A DNA stretch of 64,000 bases from Paenibacillus sp. HB172176 (GTDB taxonomy: Bacteria > Bacillota > Bacilli > Paenibacillales > Paenibacillaceae): assembly GCF_011947265.1 (NCBI RefSeq), contig NZ_JAATHD010000028.1, forward strand, positions 1-64,000, in the 5' to 3' direction. Position 1 is the first letter of the stretch. Each line of letters starts with the position of its first letter. Under the pieces are notes generated by a model that saw nothing but the letters and a program-made list of their open reading frames with translations, had not been told where the DNA came from and did no database searches. Position numbers and translations under genes: made by a program. Below, in pieces: positions 9,138 through 18,655 of this stretch.

Positions 9138-10553
9138 TCATGCCTCATCTCCGAGGAGTTCGTCCCCGCAATCGCGGGCCCAGCGGAACAAGGCTCCGCG
9201 CAGACGCGCCCTCACCGCCGCGAGGCGAGGCTCGCCAGCAAGGTTGTTCATCTCCAAAAGATCTTCCTGTAAATCGTACAGCTCATCATCGGCATGAGGA
9301 TCATAGATATACTTATACCGCTTCGTAATGACGGCGCGGCGAATGTCACCGATGCCCGCGTTGCCGGAATATTGCGAGAAAACTGCCCGATCATCGTCCG
9401 GCGCGGGCCCGCCTCCAAGGGCGGATGCGAGTGACAAACCGTCCAGTTGATCCGCCGCCTTCAATCCGAGCAAGTCCAGCAAGGTCGGCAATACGTCCAG
9501 ATGCGACATAACACCGTCGTACCAGCGGAGCCGCGCACCGGGCGTCTTGATCAGCATCGGTACCCGAACCGCTTGCTCGTACATCTCCATCTTCTGGTAC
9601 ATGGCGTGCTGGCCCAGGTGATCGCCATGATCGGACATGAACAGAATGATTGTGTTCTCGTATGCGCCGATCTCCTGCAGTGTCCGGATGATGCGGCCGA
9701 CGCACGCGTCGGCCAGCTGCGTCAAGCCGAGATGTGCGGCCCAAGTTCTTCGCCACTGCTCCTCAGTGATGCCCTCTGCCAGTTGTGCCGGCACGCCCAG
9801 ACGGCGGTTTCGAGGTTCGCCCGCTGCGGGAACACCGATATTGGAGGGGAGCTCAATGGCGGAAGGCCGGAAGCGCGATGCGTACGGTTCAGGCACGGCA
9901 AGCGGAGGATGCGGCGCCCAGATGTTTAGGAACAGAGCAAACGGGCGCTCTTCGGAAGCGCTTTTCCGAAGGAATGCCTCCGCCTGCCGCGTGAAGAAGA
10001 CATCCTGATGCTTCTCTAGCGGACCGCTCCACACCGATGGCAGCGCACTGGAATAGCTTCTTCGTTCGTAAGCTCCGTTACGCATCTCCATCACCTCACG
10101 CTTGCTCTCTGGCGAAGGCGAAGACGCAGCCTCCGCCCCCCGTTCACCAGCGATGCGCTTGTAATCCGCCAAGTCCATGTACGCGTCGAATCGCGCACGC
10201 GCACGCAGCTCCGGACGGAGACGAATATGCTGAACGCCGAAGTGGCCAAGGCGATAACCCGCTTCACCCAAATATTCATGCATTGACCGATGGTCGCTTG
10301 CCGTTTCCCCACTCCAATCGTTTACGAGCACACCAGTGCGCGCCGGATACTTGCCGGTCGCCAGCGCCGTGCGCGCCGGTACACAGAGCGGCGTACTGCA
10401 GTAGGCTCGGGAGAACACACAGCTGTCTGCCGCCAGCCGATTCAGATGAGGCGTCACCTCCATCCCATCCTGTCGCATGAACAGCGTATCGGACCGCTGA
10501 TGGTCGGTGGTGATCATCACGACATTAGGCTTGGCCACCGTGCCCACCGTCAC
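9138..10553 (-). CDS. sulfatase (arylsulfatase/alkaline-phosphatase superfamily)
   Basis: Hydrolyses sulfate esters, here most likely from a polysaccharide. The metal-binding start VMITTDHQRSDTL and the sulfatase signature CSTPLCVPARTALATG are clear; in the CxPxR core the Cys would be matured to formylglycine. A second metal motif SDHGDHLGQH follows. No signal peptide is seen, suggesting cytoplasmic action on imported oligosaccharides. The GTG at 10553 overlaps the stop of the binding-protein gene (GTGA) and follows AAGGA by six bases, making coupling likely; an ORF extension to 10637 is overlapping sequence. About 471 residues, normal for family S1. The formylglycine-generating or anaerobic maturase gene is not in this window. 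Confidence 0.9.
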   Translation of the reverse strand: MTVGTVAKPNVVMITTDHQRSDTLFMRQDGMEVTPHLNRLAADSCVFSRAYCSTPLCVPARTALATGKYPARTGVLVNDWSGETASDHRSMHEYLGEAGYRLGHFGVQHIRLRPELRARARFDAYMDLADYKRIAGERGAEAASSPSPESKREVMEMRNGAYERRSYSSALPSVWSGPLEKHQDVFFTRQAEAFLRKSASEERPFALFLNIWAPHPPLAVPEPYASRFRPSAIELPSNIGVPAAGEPRNRRLGVPAQLAEGITEEQWRRTWAAHLGLTQLADACVGRIIRTLQEIGAYENTIILFMSDHGDHLGQHAMYQKMEMYEQAVRVPMLIKTPGARLRWYDGVMSHLDVLPTLLDLLGLKAADQLDGLSLASALGGGPAPDDDRAVFSQYSGNAGIGDIRRAVITKRYKYIYDPHADDELYDLQEDLLEMNNLAGEPRLAAVRARLRGALFRWARDCGDELLGDEA

Positions 10554-12091
10554 TCCCAATCCTTCGTATTTTCCCGAACTGTCTCCGTTAGCTTCGCCAG
10601 GCCGACATCGTTCATTTCCTTGACGTACGTGTCCCAATCGGCGTCGATGTCTTTACGTCCGGTAACAAAGGCGATCTGCCAGTCGTCGAACTTCTGATCA
10701 ATCGCCGGAATGAGCTCGGCCGCGTCCCCGTACGTTATATTCGTGATTGGCGGCGCGATGCCGTACTCCATCGTATAGTCGAAATGCTCCTTGAGCACTC
10801 CCTCCACGTTGCCTGCCGCCGCCGAATAATCAGTCGTCATGGCAGTCAGATGGCCGAGCGCCGGCAGAATATCCCTCTGGTAAGCGTCAGTTGTCACCAT
10901 CTTGCCGTCCACCAAATTGTAGTGAATCCCCTCTATGCCAAAGTTCAAAATGTGAATGCCGTCATCGCTGTGCATCCAATCGAGCAATGCGGCGACGCGG
11001 GCCAGAAAATCTTCATCCCTTCCTTCCGCAACCGCCACGACCGGATCAACGTAATCAGCCGTCACTCCCGTCAACGGCCCCTTTGGTCCTGCCGGATTGG
11101 GGATCAGCACGGACACCTTCGCGTTCGGGTTGTTCTTCTCCAAGTCCTGTACCGTTTGGTTATACCGGTTCGCTCCAACCATGTACAGGCCGGACGCACC
11201 GCTGACGAACTTGGCCTTCTCCTGCGTCTCGTTCGCGGTAAAGATCTCTTTGTCGAGAAGTCCCGACTGGTATAAATCTGCGAGATACTTGAGGTAATCC
11301 TTGAATTCAGGCATCACCTCTACGTTGATCCACTCGCCGTTTGGCTTCGCCCAGACTTTCGCCCCCGTGAACGACGGCTGGATCGAGCCGATATCTGCCA
11401 TGCCGAAATTGGCTGTTAGCGGAACCGTATTTTTCCCGCCGAGATTGTTGTCCTTGAAAGCCTGCAGCATCGTCTTTAATTCGTCCATCGTCGTCGGCTG
11501 TTGAAGTCCGAGCTGATCAAGCCAATCCTGCCGAACGACCATCATCGTCCCCTGCTTGCCCTTGTCCGACGGTAGTTGAAAGACGCCGTCCGGCTCCCTG
11601 AACTCCTCTGTCCCTTCTCGAGCGATATAGGACTTCAGGCCTTCCAGATTGTACTTTTCTGCATACTCCGCGAAGTTCATCAAGTAACCGTCTTCATACA
11701 AATGGTTGTAAATGTGTGCGGAGGCGAGCGGGTAGCGGAAGATGTCCGGCATATCGTCCGCCGCGATCTTGAGCTCCAGGTTCGTCGCGTATTCCTTGGC
11801 GAGAATCCGTTCGACCTTGAAATCAATGTTGAATTTCTCGTCGATGTACTTGATAATCTCATCGTTCGGGTCAATGTCCTTCGGTCCCCACTGGAACATC
11901 GTAATCGTGTAGTGCTTGTCGAAATTTACCTCGGAGCTTCCGTTCGCTGGTGAAGCCGGAATAGCCGACGAAGATGATGCGGTTGCGCTTTCCGAAGGTT
12001 CTGTTCCGGCGTTCCCGCTTGAACAGCCGACCGTTACGGCACCTAATGCGACGAGAAGAACCAAAGGATACAATCTGCTTTTCCAATTCAA
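10550..12091 (-). CDS. ABC transporter extracellular sugar-binding lipoprotein (LplA-like)
   Basis: A secreted lipoprotein that captures a saccharide for the two permeases upstream. The signal peptide ends in the lipobox VTVGCSS. The mature protein shows the type-1 solute-binding layout (YTITMFQWGPKDIDPNDEIIKYI; ADDMPDIFRYP) typical of the large LplA/YtcQ binding proteins of Paenibacillaceae. The likely start is TTG at 12091, since the in-frame GTG at 12100 lies inside the ribosome site AAAGGGTGG. About 513 residues, usual for the group. The operon carries no ATPase, so it probably uses a shared MsmX-type ATPase encoded elsewhere, as is common for this class. Confidence 0.9.
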   Translation of the reverse strand: MNWKSRLYPLVLLVALGAVTVGCSSGNAGTEPSESATASSSSAIPASPANGSSEVNFDKHYTITMFQWGPKDIDPNDEIIKYIDEKFNIDFKVERILAKEYATNLELKIAADDMPDIFRYPLASAHIYNHLYEDGYLMNFAEYAEKYNLEGLKSYIAREGTEEFREPDGVFQLPSDKGKQGTMMVVRQDWLDQLGLQQPTTMDELKTMLQAFKDNNLGGKNTVPLTANFGMADIGSIQPSFTGAKVWAKPNGEWINVEVMPEFKDYLKYLADLYQSGLLDKEIFTANETQEKAKFVSGASGLYMVGANRYNQTVQDLEKNNPNAKVSVLIPNPAGPKGPLTGVTADYVDPVVAVAEGRDEDFLARVAALLDWMHSDDGIHILNFGIEGIHYNLVDGKMVTTDAYQRDILPALGHLTAMTTDYSAAAGNVEGVLKEHFDYTMEYGIAPPITNITYGDAAELIPAIDQKFDDWQIAFVTGRKDIDADWDTYVKEMNDVGLAKLTETVRENTKDWE

Positions 12092-12223
12092 AACAACCAC
12101 CCTTTCCCTTGTACGTTAATGTGATCACTGTATTTCGGACCGAAGACATACTTAACAGCTTTGCAGCGATATGGAAAAGCCATTCACCTCCTTAACGGCG
12201 CGGACAGCTGCCGGACATGAGCA

Positions 12224-13084
12224 TTACCCTTTTATTGCTCCGATCATCAGTCCCTTGACGAAGAAACGCTGAACGAATGGATAGATCGACACAATTGGTA
12301 CCAGCGCGACGACAATGTTGGCGAGGCGCATCGTATCCGAGGAATAGCCCTGCTCGCCGGATTCCATCGCCATCAGACTCTCGAGATCCGAGCTGTCCGA
12401 GACGAGCCGTTGCAAATATTCCTGCACCGTCTTCAAGTGCTGATCCGTGATGAAGAACACCGACTGCATGTACGTGTTCCAGAATGAAACCGCATAGAAC
12501 AGACCGATCGCGGCCAGAATCGGCTTTGACAGCGGAAGCACGATCGTGAAGAAAATGCGAAAGTCGTTGCATCCGTCGATCCGCGCGGCCTCCTCCACCT
12601 CCTTCGGGAACTCCAGAAAAGAGGTTCGCATAATGATCAAGTAGAAGGTATTGATCATGTATGGCAGGATATATACCGCGAAGTGATTAATTAGCCCCAT
12701 GCTTCTGTAGTTCATGTAATCTGGAATAAGTCCCGCGTGCAGGAACATCGTCATGACGATGAGCGCCATTACGACAGAGGAGCCTCTGAATGGCTTGGAC
12801 AGCCCATAAGCCGAATATGCGGTGAAGAGCAAGCCGACCGTCATGCCGACAATCGTGATCAGGACTGTGACGCGCAGATGAATGAAAATCGTGCCGTCGG
12901 TGAAAATTTGGACGTACGACGCCAGCGTCGGGTTCTTGACGAACAGCTTCAACTGCGAGGACAAGAATTCCGGCTCCGTCATGAAGGATGCGGCGACAGT
13001 CTGCCAGAACGGATACAGCATAACGATGCAGACCAAAGCGATAGCGGATGCATTGATGCCACCCCACAAGCGTTGTTTTTTCAT
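12224..13084 (-). CDS. ABC sugar transporter permease (LplC/MalG-like)
   Basis: About 286 residues with six membrane segments. The EAA loop EAARIDGCNDFRIFFTIVLPLSKP, which contacts the ATPase, is intact. It belongs to the CUT1 inner-membrane component family. The ATG at 13084 follows AGGAG by 12 bases and is preferred over a GTG that abuts the ribosome site. It lies 22 bases downstream of the partner permease and upstream of the binding protein, the LplB-LplC-LplA order common in Paenibacillaceae. Confidence 0.93.
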   Translation of the reverse strand: MKKQRLWGGINASAIALVCIVMLYPFWQTVAASFMTEPEFLSSQLKLFVKNPTLASYVQIFTDGTIFIHLRVTVLITIVGMTVGLLFTAYSAYGLSKPFRGSSVVMALIVMTMFLHAGLIPDYMNYRSMGLINHFAVYILPYMINTFYLIIMRTSFLEFPKEVEEAARIDGCNDFRIFFTIVLPLSKPILAAIGLFYAVSFWNTYMQSVFFITDQHLKTVQEYLQRLVSDSSDLESLMAMESGEQGYSSDTMRLANIVVALVPIVSIYPFVQRFFVKGLMIGAIKG

Positions 13085-13106
13085 ATGCGTTATTCGCACT
13101 CCTCTC

Positions 13107-14021
13107 TCATATGATGCCTCGATGCCCGAGCGCCTTGGCCAGCCGATCCGCCCCGAACACCATAACGCCTGCGATCAGCGTCTTGAACAGGCCGGCAGCG
13201 GCGGCCAAGCTGTGATTGCCTTGCTGCAAGCCGACGCGATACACGTAAGTATCGATGATATCGGCCACGTGAATGACCATCGGATTGCTCAGCACCAGAA
13301 TTTGCTCGAAGCCGACATCGAGCAGATGCCCAACGTTGATGATAAATAAAACGACTATCGTCGAGGAGATGCCGGGCAGCGTAATATGCCTGATGCGCTG
13401 CAATTTGGAGGCTCCGTCGACGTAGGCCGCCTCGTACAGCGTCGTATCAATTCTCGCCAGCGCCGCCAGGTACAGAATCGTGCCCCAGCCGGCCGTCTTC
13501 CAAACGTCCGAAGCGACGAGCAAGCTGCGGAAGTAATCCGTGCTTCCGGTGAAGTAAATCGGTTCATGGCCGAACGCGACAATCACATTGTTGATCAGGC
13601 CGTTGTGCACGGAGAACAGACTGTACACAATGCCGCCCAGCACAGCCCAGGAGATGAAGTGCGGCAAATAAAGAATCGATTGGCTGATGCGCAGAAAGAC
13701 GTCGTTGCGGATTTCATTCAGCATAAGTGCGAGCAGAATCGGCGCCGGGAACCCGAATAGCAGCTTGTAAAAGCTGATGAGCACCGTATTGAGCATGGCC
13801 TGGTGGAAGTCCACCGATTGAAACAACTCCGTAAAGTGCGTGAATCCGACCCAGGAGCTGTCTGCGATCGGCCGCGTGATGCGAAAGTCCCGGAAAGCGA
13901 TCTGGATGAAATAAAGCGGCCTGTATTTGAATACAACATAAAAAACGACAGCCGGCACGATAAAAAAGTAAATTTGACGCTTCGATAGCCATTGCCGAAC
14001 GCCTGCAACGGTTGACCGCAT
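13107..14021 (-). CDS. ABC sugar transporter permease (LplB/MalF-like)
   Basis: About 304 residues with six membrane segments and the EAA-type loop EAAYVDGASKLQRIRHITLPG. It begins with the typical KRQIYFFIVPAVVFYVVFKYRPLY. The ATG at 14021 follows AGGGAGG closely; a 23-residue upstream extension has no support. It is the first gene of the transport operon; a cre-like site and a -10 element lie immediately upstream. It heterodimerises with the next permease. Confidence 0.93.
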   Translation of the reverse strand: MRSTVAGVRQWLSKRQIYFFIVPAVVFYVVFKYRPLYFIQIAFRDFRITRPIADSSWVGFTHFTELFQSVDFHQAMLNTVLISFYKLLFGFPAPILLALMLNEIRNDVFLRISQSILYLPHFISWAVLGGIVYSLFSVHNGLINNVIVAFGHEPIYFTGSTDYFRSLLVASDVWKTAGWGTILYLAALARIDTTLYEAAYVDGASKLQRIRHITLPGISSTIVVLFIINVGHLLDVGFEQILVLSNPMVIHVADIIDTYVYRVGLQQGNHSLAAAAGLFKTLIAGVMVFGADRLAKALGHRGII

Positions 14022-14041
14022 AAGAAGAACCTCCCTTAATC

Positions 14042-14055
14042 TGTGAACGCTTTCA
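14042..14055 (-). promoter_or_regulatory. cre-like catabolite-control site
   Basis: The minus strand reads TGAAAGCGTTCACA, 13 of 14 positions matching the CcpA cre consensus TGWAARCGYTWNCW. It lies between the predicted -10 (14068-14073) and the first permease gene, where CcpA would act as a roadblock repressor. This fits carbon-catabolite control of a sugar importer. Confidence 0.6.
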
Positions 14056-14067
14056 AGCAATGTCATT

Positions 14068-14073
14068 ATTATA
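14068..14073 (-). promoter_or_regulatory. -10 element of the transporter operon
   Basis: TATAAT on the minus strand, about 47 bases before the permease start. No good -35 is seen, which fits dependence on an activator such as the AraC-type response regulator encoded next door. Confidence 0.4.
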
Positions 14074-14161
14074 AGGGAGCAAAGCAGCAAAGAGTAGTAG
14101 GCGGTTATTGGTGAAAAGATGTCGTTTTCCGCACTCGTTTCCGCAGGCTTGCTTGTGAAAA

Positions 14162-14188
14162 ACCGTCAGGACATAGCGTCCTGGCGGT
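14162..14188 (-). terminator. Rho-independent terminator of the two-component operon
   Basis: ACCGTCAGGAC pairs with GTCCTGGCGGT (one G-T pair). On the minus strand the stem is followed by TTTTTC. It lies just after the response-regulator stop and separates that operon from the transporter operon. Confidence 0.85.
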
Positions 14189-14213
14189 ATGTTGGGGTTT
14201 GAGCATATGGGGT

Positions 14214-15740
14214 TTACTTCGAGGTCCGGCTGGCCCGATATTCCCGGGGACCCTGCTTGCGGTGCTTCGTGAACAGCTTGCTGAAATGCCGTTCATCTGT
14301 ATATCCGACCTGATTGGCGATTTCGTACACCTTCTTATCCGTCCCGACGAGCAACTCGCAGGCGATCTCAATCCGCTTGACGATCAAGTAATTGGAGAAG
14401 GACTTCCCGGTATATTCCTTGAACTTCGACGACAAATACCCCGGACTGAAGTGAAACCGCAACGCAACCTCCTCAAGACGCAAATTGGCGGCGAACATCT
14501 CGTCGACGTACTCCTTGACCGCCGCGATGCTCTTGTACTTCGCCTCTCGCACGCGCTCGTGAAGAAGCCGGCAGCGGCGCGTCACTGCGTCCAGCACGGC
14601 CTGCTCCAGATCGATCAGAGAGTCGATGCTGCCAAGCCGCTCGCTTTCCTCCGTACTTCGTCCACCGCCGCTGGTTTCGTCTTTCAACGCCTTGTCGAAT
14701 TGCAGGAACAGCTCCAATGCGAACGCTTGCATATCCGCCACGGAGATATCCTTGCTGCCATACGCATCGGCGAATACCCTCTTGACCCATTCGGTCAGAT
14801 GCGCTTCGTCTCCGGCGTAAACCCAGTTGATCCATCCGATTCGGCTGATCATCGCGTATTCGCCCTGTTGCCTGCCGTTCCATTCGCCATAGTGCAGGCA
14901 GCGACCGGGCTCGCCGCGGAAGTACAAATAGTCGATCGTCCGGAGCGCTTCTCGGCAGCCTTCCGGAATATCTGCGGCGGATGCCTTAACCCCGCTGATC
15001 CCGACGTAGAACCGCGTGCCCGGCTCACCGCCGCGCATCGCCTCCGCCATCGTCTCCATTGCGATGCACACCTGGCCGAGGAACGCTGTTCCGTCCGCAT
15101 CTTCTGCCTCCTCTATGAAGATGAAGTGCAACGATTCGCGGCCGGCGCCCGCCACATAGCGGAGATCCGTATGGCCGGGTACAGCCCTGCACCCGTTCAT
15201 CCGGGCCGGATCGTCAAAGCGCACGCTTGCGAAGCCGTACATCCGCTCCTTCGCGCCAGGCTCGGGCAGCGTCGGATCACGGCCTCGCAGCAGCTCCGCA
15301 AACTCATAGTTGCTCTTGTATTCCAGCAGCCGGCCGTACCGTTCGTTATCCTTCCGGCGCCGCTCCAGCAAGCTGCGCAGCCGGGACATCGCGGGCTCCA
15401 GCTCAGTGAGCATGTCGATCTTCAGAATGTAATCGAACGCCCCCTGCTTCAGTCCCTCCTTGGCGTACGAGAACTCGTCGAAGCCGCTGAGCAGTACGAC
15501 CTCCGTATCCGGACGCTCGCGCTTAATCGTAGTCAGCAGTTCAAGTCCGCTCATGCCGGGCATCTTGATGTCGAGCAGCACGACGTCTGGCTCCAGCGCG
15601 CGGAATCTGGCCAACGCCTGCTCGCCGTCCTTCGCCACGCCGACCACCGCAAAGCCAAGCCCCGCCCAGTCCAGTGAACGAACAAGACCTTCGCGTATAA
15701 TTTTTTCGTCGTCGGCGATCAACAACGTATATTCTTTCAT
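14214..15740 (-). CDS. two-component response regulator with AraC-type HTH (YesN family)
   Basis: 508 residues. The N-terminal receiver has LLIADDEKIIREGL, the phospho-acceptor in VVLLDIKMPGMSG, and the conserved Lys region DYILKIDML. The C-terminal 100 residues form a double HTH AraC domain (NLRLEEVALRFHFSPGYLSSKFKEYTG and KVYEIANQVGYTDERHFSKLFTKHRKQGPREYR). Its ATG overlaps the kinase stop (ATGA), so the two are translationally coupled. YesM/YesN systems usually activate an adjacent ABC sugar importer; here that is the operon immediately downstream and probably the lyase operon upstream. Confidence 0.93.
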   Translation of the reverse strand: MKEYTLLIADDEKIIREGLVRSLDWAGLGFAVVGVAKDGEQALARFRALEPDVVLLDIKMPGMSGLELLTTIKRERPDTEVVLLSGFDEFSYAKEGLKQGAFDYILKIDMLTELEPAMSRLRSLLERRRKDNERYGRLLEYKSNYEFAELLRGRDPTLPEPGAKERMYGFASVRFDDPARMNGCRAVPGHTDLRYVAGAGRESLHFIFIEEAEDADGTAFLGQVCIAMETMAEAMRGGEPGTRFYVGISGVKASAADIPEGCREALRTIDYLYFRGEPGRCLHYGEWNGRQQGEYAMISRIGWINWVYAGDEAHLTEWVKRVFADAYGSKDISVADMQAFALELFLQFDKALKDETSGGGRSTEESERLGSIDSLIDLEQAVLDAVTRRCRLLHERVREAKYKSIAAVKEYVDEMFAANLRLEEVALRFHFSPGYLSSKFKEYTGKSFSNYLIVKRIEIACELLVGTDKKVYEIANQVGYTDERHFSKLFTKHRKQGPREYRASRTSK

Positions 15741-18427
15741 TTTGGTTCCTCCCCTTCAGAGCCCAGCCGAGCTGTGATGGTCGTCCCTTCACCGGCCCGG
15801 CTTTCCAGCGTTAGGCCATAGCCGGGTCCGTATTCCAGCACGATTCGCTCATGCACGTTCGACAATCCGTAGTGAGCGGTCTGATATTGGCTGTTCATGC
15901 TCTCGACCGCTTCTTCCAGTGCATCCCCGCTCATCCCGAGCCCGTCATCCGCCACCATCAGCACGTAATCCGTCCCGTCCCGCCGCCCACCGATCCGTAT
16001 CGTGAGCGGCCGGTCCTTGCGCATCGCGTGATGGATCGCGTTCTCGACAAGCGGCTGCAAAATAAACTTGGGCACCTTCCGGTTCAGGTCCGAATCGTCA
16101 ATTTTCAGTAAGCAAATCAGTTGCCGGTCGAAGCGGATATTCTGAATACCGATATAATGGCGGACATGCTCCGCTTCCTCGCCAAGCGGCACGAGATCTT
16201 TTGTTCCGTATAGCCCCGTCTTCAGAAACTTCGCGGTCGCCACCAGCATTTCCGCAGCCTCCTGTGTTTTCCCTTGCCGCAGCTGGAGCAAAATTGACGT
16301 GAATATATTTTGCAGAAAATGCGGATTCACTTGCGCTTGCAACGCTTTGAGCAGCAGCTTTATGATCCGCTTGTCCATCTCCGCATTCTCTTCTTCCTTC
16401 GTGCGCAGCTCGTCCGACACATCCTCGAGCCGCTCCAGCATCAGATTAAACTTCCCCGCCAGCACGGTAAATTCAAAGTCCCGCTCCTTCCCTTCCAGAC
16501 GGATCGACTGATCGTCCGTATACCGCTCCATCACCCGAATCGCCCGGCGGATCGGAGCAGTCATGCGCCGACCAAGCAAATTTGAAGCGAGGACCAGGAC
16601 GCCCAGCATGCCGATCATCTCCAGCATGTACAATAGCACGATCTTGTATAACTCTGCCCCCCAGGAGACGGGCATGACGAAGCCGAGCGTCCAACTGCCC
16701 TCCTGCATGGGAATCATTGTAAGCAGTTGCCGGGCGCCGCCGCCCTCGATATAGGCCGAGCCCGGCGTCTCGCCTCCCATCGCTCCGAACCCCTGCAGCA
16801 GGCTGCCGATGTCCGGCACGCCGACCGGTCTCTCGACCAACCGCGGCTCGCCCCCCGCTTCCTTCAGCATCACTGCCGTTGCGGACGAACCCTCGCTGCC
16901 CGTGAACACATCCTCAATACCGAATTCAATATCGCCCAAATATTCGAACGCGTGCGACCTGTCCGCCGCACTGCTCAAATACCTCATGCTTCGCTTCATC
17001 CTTAGCAGCGGCCTCTCGGCAACGTCGATGACTTCCACCTTGCTGTTACGCCATGCTTGTTCTTCTTCCTCGGCGGGAAGTGCTCGGTTGGCGCTGGAGT
17101 ACAGCAGCCGGTGCCCGGCGTCGTAAACCGCGATATAATTCAAACGCTTGTCCACAACCCCCTTGCGCATAAGCAGTTCCGCAAACTTGGCGTCGAGCCC
17201 GTCGACATCCTTGGATCGGTTGGCGGCGAAGGCCAGCGCCTGGAACTCGCGGTTGAGTGACAAATATTGAATATAGGCGTCATAAGCATTAATGTCGCTC
17301 TCGATCCCTTGCGCCGTCGTCTGGAACAAATTCATCGCGTCGATGCGCGAATCGGCCTCGGTCATCCCTTCAAATTCTCGGAAGGAGAGCAGAATCATCG
17401 CCATGACGGGCAGAATGATGATGCCGTAATAGAGAAAGATTTTTCGGTATACGGTCCCGTGTCCCTCATAGGTCGTCATGTAGCTTCGCAGCGGTTCGCG
17501 GTCTTCAAACCCCTTCACCAGACGCAGCCTGTCAATAAAATCGTAGATGGGCCGCAACATACGCCGGGTCAGGACAAGCGACAATAGAGTGAAGCCGATA
17601 TAGATGACCCCGCCGATCCACGCCAGCCTCACGACGATGCGATGCAATCTGCCGTCCGCCTCATCCCCACTCTTGACAAAGGCATACCATTCGCCCTTCA
17701 CGGTTTCCAGCGTGGACACGATATCGCCGTCCTGCACTGAAGTGACCGTCTGCCCGTTCCAGCCGGCTTGCGGCAGTCGGACGGATGCGAGCGGCCAGTC
17801 GCCACCGAAGAGAACTCGGCCGTTGCCATCCAGCTTGCTCAGCTTCAAGCCGTTCATCTCCAGCAGAGCTTGCTCATTCAGAACAGCGGCCATATAGACG
17901 CCTTTATCCGTCTTTTGTACGATAAGCCGCTGATGGTTCAGCCCGTCCCCATCGAATCGCCAGCTGTTCTGCAAATTTTGCAGCAGGAAGTCGGTCGCCT
18001 CTTCTTGGGAAGCATCCGGAGCCAGTTCTCCGGTGTAGGCAATCAACTCGTGCTGCAGCGAAGTTCCCAGCAGCAAGTATTTCTGGTAAAGAAATATAGC
18101 TTGAAACTCCTTATTCGAGTATAGAAAGGTGCTCAAATCCGGGTAAAATTCAAACGTATCTTTCAGCGCGGCCAAATTAACATCGTCTATGCCCCTGAAA
18201 TTTTGCATAAAATCATCCACGAAAAATCGATACTTCTCTTCGCTCTTCGTCGTCAATTTCTCAAGCGTCTCGACGTTGACCGCCAGTTCGCTCTCGTTTG
18301 TGGTCATCATCTGCCGCAGAATGACATTCTTGGATACGGTAAAGCTGATTAGGGCCGCTAGTGACATGAAGACGGCCATCAGCAAGAGGAACAAGCCGTT
18401 CAATTTCGCCCGAAAAGTCACCTGCAC
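15737..18427 (-). CDS. sensor histidine kinase (YesM family) with two extracellular sensing domains
   Basis: 896 residues, long for the YesM family (usually about 580-600). Four membrane segments are visible: about 9-30, 265-285, 332-352 and 600-622. They enclose two extracytoplasmic regions of roughly 230 and 250 residues, with a HAMP-like stretch after the second (LTRRMLRPIYDFIDRL). The kinase core has QAQVNPHFLQNIFTSI with the phospho-His, and the ATPase region with LVENAIHHA and ADDGLGMSG. A GTG start at 18427 follows AAGGAGG by 10 bases. It partners the YesN-like regulator through a 4-base overlap. The duplicated sensor part may read two ligands or one ligand cooperatively. It probably senses breakdown products of the polysaccharide attacked by the nearby lyase. 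Confidence 0.9.
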   Translation of the reverse strand: MQVTFRAKLNGLFLLLMAVFMSLAALISFTVSKNVILRQMMTTNESELAVNVETLEKLTTKSEEKYRFFVDDFMQNFRGIDDVNLAALKDTFEFYPDLSTFLYSNKEFQAIFLYQKYLLLGTSLQHELIAYTGELAPDASQEEATDFLLQNLQNSWRFDGDGLNHQRLIVQKTDKGVYMAAVLNEQALLEMNGLKLSKLDGNGRVLFGGDWPLASVRLPQAGWNGQTVTSVQDGDIVSTLETVKGEWYAFVKSGDEADGRLHRIVVRLAWIGGVIYIGFTLLSLVLTRRMLRPIYDFIDRLRLVKGFEDREPLRSYMTTYEGHGTVYRKIFLYYGIIILPVMAMILLSFREFEGMTEADSRIDAMNLFQTTAQGIESDINAYDAYIQYLSLNREFQALAFAANRSKDVDGLDAKFAELLMRKGVVDKRLNYIAVYDAGHRLLYSSANRALPAEEEEQAWRNSKVEVIDVAERPLLRMKRSMRYLSSAADRSHAFEYLGDIEFGIEDVFTGSEGSSATAVMLKEAGGEPRLVERPVGVPDIGSLLQGFGAMGGETPGSAYIEGGGARQLLTMIPMQEGSWTLGFVMPVSWGAELYKIVLLYMLEMIGMLGVLVLASNLLGRRMTAPIRRAIRVMERYTDDQSIRLEGKERDFEFTVLAGKFNLMLERLEDVSDELRTKEEENAEMDKRIIKLLLKALQAQVNPHFLQNIFTSILLQLRQGKTQEAAEMLVATAKFLKTGLYGTKDLVPLGEEAEHVRHYIGIQNIRFDRQLICLLKIDDSDLNRKVPKFILQPLVENAIHHAMRKDRPLTIRIGGRRDGTDYVLMVADDGLGMSGDALEEAVESMNSQYQTAHYGLSNVHERIVLEYGPGYGLTLESRAGEGTTITARLGSEGEEPK

Positions 18428-18655
18428 CCGCTGTCCGCCTCCTTATGAAACCGATTTCAAATTTATACGAATTGGCTCATGTCGCAACTCATCCGAGTCA
18501 ATCTTAACATGCGCGGTCTCATTCAACAATACTGCGCAGCCCATGTGAAAAACGTAGAATCCGCTTACAGGATGAACGAAAAAGAACCGACGGGTTACAA
18601 CTCCGAACGGTCCTCTTTCGCAATCAAGAGCGGAAAGTCATCGCACACAATGCAT

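Noticed and set aside
14199-15677. Long plus-strand ORF of 492 codons
   Set aside because: Antisense shadow of the YesN-type response regulator, which has clear motifs.
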